From an uncultured Collinsella sp. (GTDB lineage: Bacteria; Actinomycetota; Coriobacteriia; Coriobacteriales; Coriobacteriaceae): a stretch of DNA of 9,757 nucleotides. How positions within the stretch are numbered: position 1 is the stretch's first letter; every line of letters begins with the position of its first letter. The DNA lies in contig USJB01000032.1 in NCBI GenBank assembly GCA_900554905.1, forward strand, positions 1-9,757, in the 5' to 3' direction. Both the position numbers and the translations under genes were made by a program. Below the pieces are notes generated by a model that had not been told where the DNA came from, did not search any database, and saw nothing but the letters and a program-made list of their open reading frames with translations. Positions 1-6,217 of the stretch are shown here, in pieces.

Positions 1-9
1 TTCCGATCT
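1..9. other. possible sequencing-adapter remnant at the window edge
   Basis: The first nine bases, TTCCGATCT, are identical to the last nine bases of the common Illumina adapter that ends GCTCTTCCGATCT. A match lying exactly at the terminus is more suggestive than one found inside the sequence. If real, genomic sequence begins at base 10 and the window starts at a contig end. Chance identity cannot be excluded. Confidence 0.4.
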
Positions 10-21
10 GCCTAATCGATC

Positions 22-46
22 GGCTCAAGCGTGCCGTGGCTCAAGC
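22..46. repeat. short 9-bp direct repeat
   Basis: GGCTCAAGC occurs at 22-30 and again at 38-46, a period of 16 bp. It lies in the non-coding stretch upstream of the rpsB promoter. No function can be assigned. Two binding sites for a regulator are conceivable, but a 9-bp repeat may be chance. Confidence 0.35.
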
Positions 47-114
47 CCATCCCCGCGGCGAATAGTTGCTGGGACGTTCCGCGCTGCACTCAGGTGTGTG
101 GTTTTGATTGCGGG

Positions 115-143
115 TTGGCAGGAAGAAGCATTCCTGCTATCAT
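115..143 (+). promoter_or_regulatory. sigma-70-type promoter for rpsB-tsf
   Basis: The -35 element TTGGCA (115-120, five of six consensus bases) is separated by 17 bp from the -10 element TATCAT (138-143, five of six). The bases TGC just before the -10 (135-137) form an extended -10 motif. Transcription should start near 149-151, giving a leader of about 135 nt before rpsB. Spacing and matches are what is expected of a strong housekeeping promoter driving ribosomal protein genes. No mapped start site is available. Confidence 0.72.
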
Positions 144-149
144 TCATCG

Positions 150-284
150 GGTTGCTTCACGGCAACATGTTTTTATCACGCACGCGCGGCTACTTCATAC
201 CGTGGTGCCCGGGCTTTGGTAGCACATGTCCGGGTTGGTTTTGGAGGATGACCCCGCGCGGAGGCAAACCACAGGAGGTTTAAC
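150..284 (+). promoter_or_regulatory. structured 5' leader of rpsB (possible S2 autoregulatory leader)
   Basis: Possible hairpins seen by eye are: GTTGC (151-155) with GCAAC (162-166) at the very 5' end, followed by a T-run at 170-174; GCTAC (189-193) with GTAGC (219-223); the competing CCCGG (208-212) with CCGGG (230-234); and AAACC (266-270) with GGTTT (277-281). The last would bury the 3' half of the rpsB ribosome binding site AGGAGG (273-278). In E. coli and other bacteria S2 represses its own rpsB-tsf mRNA through the leader, so a similar role is plausible here. Homology to a known leader family was not established, and the role is inference. Confidence 0.4.
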
Positions 285-1013
285 ATGGCTACCAAGATTA
301 ATATCCGCACCCTGCTCGAGGCCGGCTGCCACTTCGGTCACCAGACCCGTCGCTGGAACCCCAAGATGAAGCCGTTCATCTTCGGTGAGCGCAACGGCAT
401 CTACATCCTCGACCTCAAGCAGACCATCCTCGACGCCGACCAGGCCTACACCTTCGTCAAGAACGTCGCCAAGGGTGGCAACGTGCTGTTCGTCGGCACC
501 AAGAAGCAGGCTCAGGAGGCCGTCAAGAACGCTGCTGAGCGCGCCAACATGCCTTACATCAACCAGCGTTGGCTCGGCGGTATGCTGACCAACTTCGTCA
601 CCATCCGCTCCCGCATCAACCGCATGGAGGAGCTCGAGGCCATGGTCGAGGACGGCCGCATGGCAGTGCTGCCCAAGAAGGAGCAGGCTGTTCTCGGCAA
701 GGAGCTCACCAAGCTCCAGACCAACCTCGGTGGCGCCCGCGACATGAAGGGTCTGCCCCAGGCTCTGTTCGTCATCGACACCAAGCGCGAGGAGAACGCC
801 ATCAAGGAGGCTCAGCGCCTGAACATCCCCGTCGTCGCTCTGATCGACACCAACTCCGATCCCGACGAGGTCGAGTACGGCATCCCCTGCAACGATGACG
901 CTATCTCCGCTGTCACCCTTATGTGCGAGCTCATGGCTGACGCCTGCCTCGCTGGCTCCGGCAAGGAGCAGGTCTCCGAGGCCGAGATGGCCGCTGAGCC
1001 CAAGGCCGAGTAA
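285..1013 (+). CDS. rpsB: 30S ribosomal protein S2
   Basis: S2 is a 30S subunit protein that joins late in assembly and helps hold S1 or the mRNA platform. The 242-residue product has family hallmarks throughout: HFGHQTRRWNPKM at 16-28, VGTKKQAQ at 70-77, QRWLGGMLTNF at 94-104 and DTNSDPD at 188-194. The usual IPGNDDA motif reads IPCNDDA here (200-206). The C-terminus is a short acidic, alanine-rich tail, as is common for S2. The ATG is preceded by AGGAGG (273-278) with a six-base spacer, and the protein begins at the usual family start. It is first in a two-gene unit with tsf, 45 nt downstream, the near-universal arrangement. Codons are strongly biased to C-ending forms, as in highly expressed genes. 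Length is normal and nothing is broken. Confidence 0.98.
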   Translation: MATKINIRTLLEAGCHFGHQTRRWNPKMKPFIFGERNGIYILDLKQTILDADQAYTFVKNVAKGGNVLFVGTKKQAQEAVKNAAERANMPYINQRWLGGMLTNFVTIRSRINRMEELEAMVEDGRMAVLPKKEQAVLGKELTKLQTNLGGARDMKGLPQALFVIDTKREENAIKEAQRLNIPVVALIDTNSDPDEVEYGIPCNDDAISAVTLMCELMADACLAGSGKEQVSEAEMAAEPKAE

Positions 1014-1058
1014 ATCAGTCCTATTTAAGTCTTTTTCATCTCTTTGAAAGGAACCACA

Positions 1059-1928
1059 ATGGCCCAGATTACCGCCGCTATGGTCAAGCAGCTCCGCGAG
1101 ATGACCGACTCCCCGATGATGGAGTGCAAGAAGGCTCTCGTCGAGGCTGACGGCGACATGGACGCCGCTGTTGACGTTCTGCGCAAGAACGGCCTCGCCA
1201 AGGCTGCCAAGAAGGCTGGCCGTGAGACCAACGAGGGCGCTGTCGCCGCGTTCGTCTCCGAGGATGGCAAGACCGGCGCTCTGCTCGAGCTTTCCTGCGA
1301 GACCGACTTCGTTGGCTCCAACGCCAAGTTCACCGGCTTTGCTTCCAAGGTCGCTGAGGTTGTCGCTACCACCGAGCCCGCTGACGTCGACGCTCTGCTC
1401 GAGAAGCCGATGGGCGAGGAGACCGTTTCCTCCGAGCTCACCGAGATGATTCACATCATGGGTGAGAACATGAAGATCTCCCGCTTCGCTGCCCGCAAGG
1501 CCGAGAACGGCGCTCTCGCTTCTTACATCCACATGGGTGGTAAGATCGGCGTCCTCGTCGAGTTTGCTTTCGAGAAGGCCGAGACCGCTCAGGCTGAGTC
1601 CTTCAAGACCTTCGCTCACGACGTTGCCCTTCAGGTTGCCGCCGTCGCCCCGATCTGCGCTACCCGCGATCAGGTTCCGGCTGAGACCGTCGAGCACGAG
1701 AAGCAGATCTACATGGCTCAGGCTGCCGAGTCCGGCAAGCCCGAGGCCATCCAGGAGAAGATGGCTGTCGGCCGTCTGGAGAAGTTCTACAAGCAGTCCG
1801 TGCTCACCGAGCAGGAGTTCATCAAGGACAGCTCCCTCACCATCAAGAAGTACGCTGAGCAGGTCTCCAAGGAGCTCGGCGACACCATTACCGTCGTTGC
1901 CTTTGACCGTCTGGTCCGTGGCGAGTAA
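1059..1928 (+). CDS. tsf: translation elongation factor Ts
   Basis: EF-Ts is the guanine-nucleotide exchange factor that regenerates EF-Tu-GTP in the cytoplasm. The 289-residue product has the N-terminal UBA-like domain (about 1-55), then the conserved ETDFV motif (81-85) whose Asp-Phe pair inserts into EF-Tu, then the dimerisation and core domains. The N-terminal signature reads TDSPMMECKKAL (16-27) where most families have TGAGMMDCKKAL. ATG at 1059 is chosen because GAAAGGA (1046-1052) lies six bases upstream and MAQIT matches the family start. An in-frame TTG at 1044 would add five residues but has no usable ribosome binding site. A weak hairpin, TTTCA (1034-1038) with TGAAA (1045-1049), could cover the 5' half of this site. 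Transcription ends at the terminator just downstream. Confidence 0.97.
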   Translation: MAQITAAMVKQLREMTDSPMMECKKALVEADGDMDAAVDVLRKNGLAKAAKKAGRETNEGAVAAFVSEDGKTGALLELSCETDFVGSNAKFTGFASKVAEVVATTEPADVDALLEKPMGEETVSSELTEMIHIMGENMKISRFAARKAENGALASYIHMGGKIGVLVEFAFEKAETAQAESFKTFAHDVALQVAAVAPICATRDQVPAETVEHEKQIYMAQAAESGKPEAIQEKMAVGRLEKFYKQSVLTEQEFIKDSSLTIKKYAEQVSKELGDTITVVAFDRLVRGE

Positions 1929-1950
1929 ATAAGCTCTTGTAGCTGGTAAT

Positions 1951-1986
1951 GAGCAGGCTGTGGGTTTTACTCACAGCCTGCTTTTT
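1951..1986 (+). terminator. rho-independent terminator after tsf
   Basis: AGCAGGCTGTG (1952-1962) is perfectly complementary to CACAGCCTGCT (1972-1982). G-T (1963/1971) and G-C (1964/1970) pairs extend the stem inward to a five-base loop, and a run of five T's (1982-1986) follows. It lies 23 nt after the tsf stop codon and separates rpsB-tsf from the pyrH operon. Confidence 0.92.
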
Positions 1987-1987
1987 C

Positions 1988-2040
1988 ATGGCTCTTATCA
2001 GAGCCTTTGATATCATATTGAGAGTCTAATTAAAGGAGGA
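1988..2040 (+). promoter_or_regulatory. AT-rich spacer with probable pyrH promoter
   Basis: A promoter is expected here because a strong terminator precedes pyrH, but no pair of elements fits well. TTGATA (2007-2012) resembles a -35 box, while the best -10-like sequences (TATCAT 2011-2016, CATATT 2014-2019, TAATTA 2027-2032) are badly spaced from it. A six-bp hairpin, GGCTCT (1990-1995) with AGAGCC (2000-2005), and the palindrome TGATATCA (2008-2015) lie in the same stretch and could be operator or pause elements. The strong ribosome binding site AAGGAGGA (2033-2040) ends the region. The promoter may instead be read-through of the tsf terminator. Confidence 0.3.
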
Positions 2041-2045
2041 TCGCT

Positions 2046-2768
2046 TTGTCCGACATCCGATATAAACGCGTGCTTCTTAAGCTTTCCGGCGAAGCACTGA
2101 TGGGCGACGGCCAATATGGCATCGACCCCAAGGTTACCGACCATCTTGCCAAGCAGGTCAAGGAGCTGCTAGCCGTTGGCCATGAGGTCGGCGTCGTTGT
2201 CGGCGGCGGCAATATTTTCCGCGGCATGGCCGGCGCTGCCGGTGGCATGGAGCGTGCTCAGGCCGACTACATGGGCATGCTGGCAACCGTTATGAACGCG
2301 CTCGCCCTGCAGGATGCCTTCGAGCACAACGATGTTCCCTGCCGCGTTATGAGCGCTATCCAGATGAACGAGATCTGCGAGCCCTATATTCGCCGTCGCG
2401 CCATCAACCACCTGTCCAAGGGCAATGTCGTTATCTTTGCCGCCGGATCGGGTAATCCGTACTTTACGACTGACACCGCCGCGGCCCTTCGCGCCTGTGA
2501 GATCGGTGCCGAGATTCTCATTAAAGCCACCAAGGTTGACGGCATCTACGACAAGGATCCCGTCAAGTGCGCGGACGCCGTCCGCTTTGACAAGATCACC
2601 TATCATGAGGTGCTCGTTCGCGGCCTGCAGGTTATGGATTCCACGGCTACGGCACTGTGCCAGGATAACCGTATGCCGATTTTGGTCCTCAACATCGATG
2701 GCGAGGACACCGTCAAGCGCGCGCTCGCGGGTGAGCCCGTCGGCACGCTCGTCTATCAGGAGGATTAA
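2046..2768 (+). CDS. pyrH: UMP kinase (uridylate kinase)
   Basis: PyrH is the bacterial hexameric UMP kinase of the amino-acid-kinase fold. It makes UDP from UMP and ATP in the cytoplasm, the entry to UTP and CTP synthesis. The 240 residues match the usual length. Visible motifs are KLSGEAL (12-18, phosphate loop), GGGNIFRG (53-60, UMP and phosphate binding), the GSGNPYFTTDT segment (134-144) and KATKVDGIYDKDP (160-172, nucleotide binding). The start is TTG at 2046: AAGGAGGA (2033-2040) lies five bases upstream and MSDIRYKRVLLKLSGE aligns with the family start, with no ATG available before codon 20. It is the first gene after the tsf terminator and is followed two nt later by frr, whose ribosome binding site lies within the last pyrH codons. 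Confidence 0.97.
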   Translation: MSDIRYKRVLLKLSGEALMGDGQYGIDPKVTDHLAKQVKELLAVGHEVGVVVGGGNIFRGMAGAAGGMERAQADYMGMLATVMNALALQDAFEHNDVPCRVMSAIQMNEICEPYIRRRAINHLSKGNVVIFAAGSGNPYFTTDTAAALRACEIGAEILIKATKVDGIYDKDPVKCADAVRFDKITYHEVLVRGLQVMDSTATALCQDNRMPILVLNIDGEDTVKRALAGEPVGTLVYQED

Positions 2769-2770
2769 GC

Positions 2771-3307
2771 ATGGCAGAGAACATCACCGCCCACATGGAC
2801 AAGTCACTCGAGTCCCTCAAGCATAACTTCTCCAAGGTCCGTACCGGCCGCGCCAATGCCAACATTCTGTCCGACATCACCGTCGATTATTACGGTGTTC
2901 CCACGCCGGTCACGCAGGTTGCCGCCGTCAAGACCCCCGAGGCCCACATGCTGCTTATCGAGCCGTGGGATAAGGCGCTCATCAATGCCATCGTCAAGGC
3001 TATCAGTGCCTCCGACCTGGGCATTACCCCCAACTCCGATGGTACCGTCGTGCGTCTGCCGTTCCCGGCTCCCACTGAGGAGCGTCGTCGCGAGCTCGTC
3101 AAGGAGTGCCGCGAGTACGCCGAGCAGGCCAAGGTGTCTATCCGTAACATCCGTCGCGATTTCAACAACAAGCTCGAGCGCGATGAAGAGCTCACCGAGG
3201 ACGATGTCCGTCGCGAGCAGGCCAAGGTCCAGAAGCACACCGATGAGTATGTCGCCAAGGTCGAGGAGCTTCTGAAGGAAAAAGAAGCCGAGGTCATGGA
3301 GATCTAA
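2771..3307 (+). CDS. frr: ribosome recycling factor
   Basis: RRF works with EF-G to split the post-termination ribosome and free it for another round. The 178-residue product is slightly shorter than the usual 185, mostly at the N-terminus. Recognisable parts are VRTGRA (23-28) in the three-helix bundle, DYYGVPTPVTQVA (39-51) and the small beta domain with IEPWDKAL (63-70). SDLGITPNSDGTVVRLPFP (81-99) follows, and then the long charged helix to the EVMEI end. The ATG is preceded by AGGAGGA (2758-2764), which sits inside the final codons of pyrH. The two-nt gap implies translational coupling. The next gene, uppS, starts one nt after its stop codon. Confidence 0.97.
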   Translation: MAENITAHMDKSLESLKHNFSKVRTGRANANILSDITVDYYGVPTPVTQVAAVKTPEAHMLLIEPWDKALINAIVKAISASDLGITPNSDGTVVRLPFPAPTEERRRELVKECREYAEQAKVSIRNIRRDFNNKLERDEELTEDDVRREQAKVQKHTDEYVAKVEELLKEKEAEVMEI

Positions 3308-3308
3308 G

Positions 3309-4103
3309 GTGCAATACGACGAGCATAAACTGGTCGAGTACTTTGCCGACGCCCCTGCGGGCGTCGGTTTTTCCGACCTTGACCTCAATAACATTCCGCA
3401 CCATATTTCGTGCATCATGGACGGCAACGGCCGTTGGGCCACGTCGCGCGGTCTTGCACGCACCGAGGGCCACAAGGCGGGTATCGTCTCCCTTCGTGAG
3501 ATTATTACCGCCTGCGTGCGTCTGGGCGTCGACGTGCTTTCGGCCTATGCGTTTTCTACCGAAAACTGGAACCGCCCGCAGCATGAGGTCAACGTCTTGA
3601 TGCACCTGTTTGCCAAGACGTTTATCGATGAGCTGCCGCTGCTTAAGCGCGAGAACGTCCGCGTTGTCTTTTTGGGCGATATTTCCGCGCTGCCCAAGAA
3701 GACCCGCGACGTTTTTGAACGCGGTCTTGCCGAGTGCGCCGATCACACCGGTATGACGCTGGCGCTTGCCGTCAACTACGGCGCGCGTGCCGAGATTACC
3801 CGTGCTGTCCGTCAAATCGCACTCGACACTGCCGCCGGTAAGATCGATCCTGCCGCAATTGATGACGACATGGTGGCTTCCCACCTCTATACCGCCGGCC
3901 TTCCCGATCCTGAGCTTGTGATTCGCACTTCTGGTGAGCTGCGCCTTTCGAACTATCTGCTGTGGCAGGTTGCCTATTCCGAGTTCTATGTCACCGATAC
4001 CTATTGGCCCGACTTTGATCGTTGGGGCCTTGTCGACGCCATTTTGGCCTATCAGGGCCGTGACCGTAGGTTTGGTGGACTGAGCAAGACCGAGGAGGCT
4101 TAA
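3309..4103 (+). CDS. uppS: undecaprenyl diphosphate synthase (cis-prenyltransferase)
   Basis: UppS condenses isopentenyl units onto farnesyl diphosphate to make undecaprenyl diphosphate, the lipid carrier for peptidoglycan and other wall polymers. The 264 residues contain the cis-prenyltransferase motifs in order: MDGNGRWA (37-44, with the catalytic Asp at 38), GHKAG (54-58), FSTENWNRP (82-90), NYGAR (156-160), IRTSGELRLSN (205-215), then AYSEFYVTDTYWPDF (222-236). The start is GTG at 3309, with GGAG (3298-3301) upstream inside frr. No other ATG, GTG or TTG occurs in frame before the catalytic motif. The region ahead of that motif is about 12 residues longer than in E. coli. The codons for that extension contain a terminator-like hairpin at 3346-3372. 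It is followed two nt later by cdsA. Confidence 0.96.
   Translation: MQYDEHKLVEYFADAPAGVGFSDLDLNNIPHHISCIMDGNGRWATSRGLARTEGHKAGIVSLREIITACVRLGVDVLSAYAFSTENWNRPQHEVNVLMHLFAKTFIDELPLLKRENVRVVFLGDISALPKKTRDVFERGLAECADHTGMTLALAVNYGARAEITRAVRQIALDTAAGKIDPAAIDDDMVASHLYTAGLPDPELVIRTSGELRLSNYLLWQVAYSEFYVTDTYWPDFDRWGLVDAILAYQGRDRRFGGLSKTEEA
3346..3372 (+). terminator. intrinsic-terminator-like hairpin inside the start of uppS
   Basis: CCGACGCCC (3346-3354) is perfectly complementary to GGGCGTCGG (3359-3367), with a four-base CTGC loop and five T's immediately after (3368-3372). This is the standard form of a rho-independent terminator. It lies within codons 13-22 of uppS and 38 nt after the frr stop codon. 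A ribosome translating uppS would keep the hairpin from forming, so it could act as a translation-dependent attenuator, or it may be only partly active. Function is inference; the structure is seen directly. Confidence 0.55.
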
Positions 4104-4105
4104 TC

Positions 4106-5005
4106 GTGTCTGATCGTCCCAAGGCATCTTCTCCCAAGACGCCTTCGCGCAAAGCTGTCACTGCTGGCGCGCCTGCAGCGAAGGGCGGCACCGGTTCGTG
4201 GCTGTCGGGCTTTATTACCCGTGCCGCCGCCGGTATCGTCTACGCCGTTGTCTTTATCCTGTGCCTGGTTTTGGGTATCGTGCCCACGGCCATCTTTGTT
4301 TCTGTCATGAGCGGTCTGTGCTGCTATGAGTTTTTCCGTATGACAAGGCTCGATGGCAAGATGGCTAACGAGCGCATGGGTATCGCTGCCGCCGTACTCT
4401 TTCCGCTGTCGGCGTTGGGCGATTCGATGTTGCTGAATGCCCTGCTTTTTGCCCTGATGCTCGCTGTGGGCATTTGGTATGTCTGGTCGCCGCGTACCCG
4501 CATCTCTGATGTGGCCGTGACGCTCATGGGTCCCATCTACACTGGCTTTATGCTGTCGGCTATCGTGCTGCTGCGCGATGCCGTGCCCGGTTTTGCCGGC
4601 GCCTTGCTTTCGGTGGGCGTTTGCGCGTCCCTTTGGGTCTCCGACTCTTTTGCCTACATCGTGGGCAGCCGCATCGGCAAGCATAAGATGGTTCCCAAGA
4701 TCTCTCCCAAAAAGAGCTGGGAGGGGTTCGTCGGCGGCATCCTGGGCTCGGTTTTGATTTGGCTCATCCTGTGGGCGACGCACTTCTATAAGCTCAGCCT
4801 GCCCTATGCGCTGCTGTGCGGCGTGGTTGTGTCCATTCTGGGCGTTATCGGCGACCTTATCGAGTCGCGCATCAAGCGTGGCGTGGGCGTCAAGGATTCC
4901 GGCAACCTTATCCCGGGCCATGGCGGCATGCTCGACCGTAGCGACTCGCTTATCTTTGGCTGCATTACCGCTCAGCTGCTTTTGATGATCGGAGGCGTGC
5001 TGTAA
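4106..5005 (+). CDS. cdsA: phosphatidate cytidylyltransferase (CDP-diglyceride synthase)
   Basis: CdsA is a membrane enzyme that makes CDP-diacylglycerol from phosphatidate and CTP, the precursor of phosphatidylglycerol and related lipids. The 299 residues begin with a basic, Ala/Ser/Pro-rich cytoplasmic tail (about 1-36), followed by a series of hydrophobic helices. The conserved C-terminal block includes DSFAYIVGSRIGKHK (180-194), KKSWEGFVGG (202-211) and the family signature from SRIKRG (254-259) through KDSGN (263-267) to HGGMLDRSD (272-280). The residue between DR and D in that signature is Ser, where a hydrophobic residue or Thr is usual. The start is GTG at 4106, with GAGGAGG (4092-4098) seven bases upstream inside uppS. 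Its stop codon overlaps the dxr ATG by one base (TAATG), which suggests translational coupling. Confidence 0.95.
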   Translation: MSDRPKASSPKTPSRKAVTAGAPAAKGGTGSWLSGFITRAAAGIVYAVVFILCLVLGIVPTAIFVSVMSGLCCYEFFRMTRLDGKMANERMGIAAAVLFPLSALGDSMLLNALLFALMLAVGIWYVWSPRTRISDVAVTLMGPIYTGFMLSAIVLLRDAVPGFAGALLSVGVCASLWVSDSFAYIVGSRIGKHKMVPKISPKKSWEGFVGGILGSVLIWLILWATHFYKLSLPYALLCGVVVSILGVIGDLIESRIKRGVGVKDSGNLIPGHGGMLDRSDSLIFGCITAQLLLMIGGVL

Positions 5006-6192
5006 TGTCTTTCCAAACGACGTATGGCCCCGATGGACGCCTTCGCGTTGCCATCCTGGGTTGTACGGGCTCCATCGGCACCCAGGCACTTGATGTGTGC
5101 CGTCAGCATGCCGATTGCCTGCAGGTGACGGCGCTGTCCGTTAACTCTAGTACCTCCGAGCTCGTTGCCGCTGCCCGCGAGTTCTCGGTTTCAGCGGTTG
5201 CCGTGGCCGATGTCGCTCATGGCGATGACGCCGTGCTGCAGGAGTTGCCCGAGGGAACGAAGCTCGGCGTTGGCGCGCAGGCGGTTTGCGAGCTCGCGCG
5301 TCGCGACGATGTCGACTGCGTGCTCGTTGCTATTGTGGGCGCCGCCGGTCTCGAGGCGAGCCATGCGGCCTTGACCTCAAATAAGCGCCTTGCCCTTGCC
5401 AACAAGGAGTCCCTCGTCGTCGGTGGCGACTTGCTTATGCCGTTGGCACAACCGGGCCAGCTTATTCCAGTCGACTCTGAGCACTCCGCCATCTACCAGT
5501 GCTATCTGGGGGAGGACCCGCGCGAGGCTCATTGTATTTGGCTCACCTGCTCGGGCGGTCCGTTCTTTGGCCGCACGCGCGACGAGCTCAATCGCGTGAC
5601 GCGTGCCGATGCCCTCGCACATCCCACGTGGGCCATGGGTGCCAAGATCACCATCGACTCCGCCACCCTCATGAACAAGGGCTTGGAGCGCATTGAGGCC
5701 ATGCATCTGTTTAACTGCGACCTCGATTTCATTAACGTGGTCGTGCAGCGTCAGTCCAAGATTCACTCTATGGTCGAGTTTGCCGACGGCTCCGTGATGG
5801 CGCATCTCGGTGCTTCCGACATGCGTATTCCCATCCAGTTCGCGTTCTCGTATCCCGAGCGTTGGGATACCCCGGCGCCTCGTATCGATTTCCGCGAGCT
5901 GGGGCAGCTCACGTTTGATGCTGCCGACATGGATACCTTCCGCTGTCTGGCACTGGCCGAACGTGCCGGCAAGACGGGTGGCACCATGCCGTGCGTGCTC
6001 AATGCCGCCAACGAGGTCGCCGTCGATGCCTTCCTGCATGATGGCTGCAGCTTTACCGATATCGACCGCATTGTGGAATCCTGCATGGATGCTCACGATG
6101 CGCAGACGGTCGATTCGTTTGAACAGCTTCGCGACATCGATGCGTGGGCGCGTGAAAAGGCCGCGCAGGTGCTCGCCGCATCCCGTTCTTAA
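5005..6192 (+). CDS. dxr: 1-deoxy-D-xylulose 5-phosphate reductoisomerase
   Basis: Dxr converts 1-deoxyxylulose 5-phosphate to methylerythritol 4-phosphate with NADPH, the committed step of the MEP isoprenoid pathway and the target of fosmidomycin. The 395-residue length is normal. The NADPH site GCTGSIG is at 19-25, NKES at 133-136 and the metal ligands PVDSEH at 155-160 (Asp157, Glu159). SGGPFFGR (183-190), HPTWAMGAKITIDSATLMNK (206-225) and Glu228 follow. The usual HPQS-type motif before HSMVE reads QRQSK here (248-252), while the HSMVE itself (254-258) is kept. ATG 5005 has GGAGG (4991-4995) nine bases upstream within cdsA. The protein ends 25 nt before the rseP ATG, the widest gap in this operon. 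Confidence 0.97.
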   Translation: MSFQTTYGPDGRLRVAILGCTGSIGTQALDVCRQHADCLQVTALSVNSSTSELVAAAREFSVSAVAVADVAHGDDAVLQELPEGTKLGVGAQAVCELARRDDVDCVLVAIVGAAGLEASHAALTSNKRLALANKESLVVGGDLLMPLAQPGQLIPVDSEHSAIYQCYLGEDPREAHCIWLTCSGGPFFGRTRDELNRVTRADALAHPTWAMGAKITIDSATLMNKGLERIEAMHLFNCDLDFINVVVQRQSKIHSMVEFADGSVMAHLGASDMRIPIQFAFSYPERWDTPAPRIDFRELGQLTFDAADMDTFRCLALAERAGKTGGTMPCVLNAANEVAVDAFLHDGCSFTDIDRIVESCMDAHDAQTVDSFEQLRDIDAWAREKAAQVLAASRS

Positions 6193-6217
6193 CCCATAAG
6201 GATTGCTTTTTCGTTTT

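Noticed and set aside
151..174. An attenuator at the 5' end of the rpsB leader (GTTGC/GCAAC then a T-run)
   Set aside because: The stem is only 5 bp with a three-base gap before the T's, too weak to call a terminator. It is noted only as leader structure.
31..222. A 63-codon + strand frame upstream of rpsB
   Set aside because: It has no ribosome binding site, runs through the promoter, and has Cys/Arg/His-rich composition unlike a real protein.
195..1697. A 500-codon open frame on the - strand across rpsB and tsf
   Set aside because: It is antisense to two certain genes, and its Leu/Gly/Val/Asp-rich product is what complementing strongly biased G/C-ending codons gives. It has no family likeness.
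1990..2005. A second terminator after tsf (6-bp stem GGCTCT/AGAGCC)
   Set aside because: The stem is short and only three T's follow, so it is kept as a possible operator or pause element, not called a terminator.
4100..5089. A 329-codon open frame on the - strand opposite cdsA
   Set aside because: Its product is rich in His, Gln, Arg and Ala with no domain pattern, while the + strand encodes an unmistakable CdsA with membrane helices and signature.
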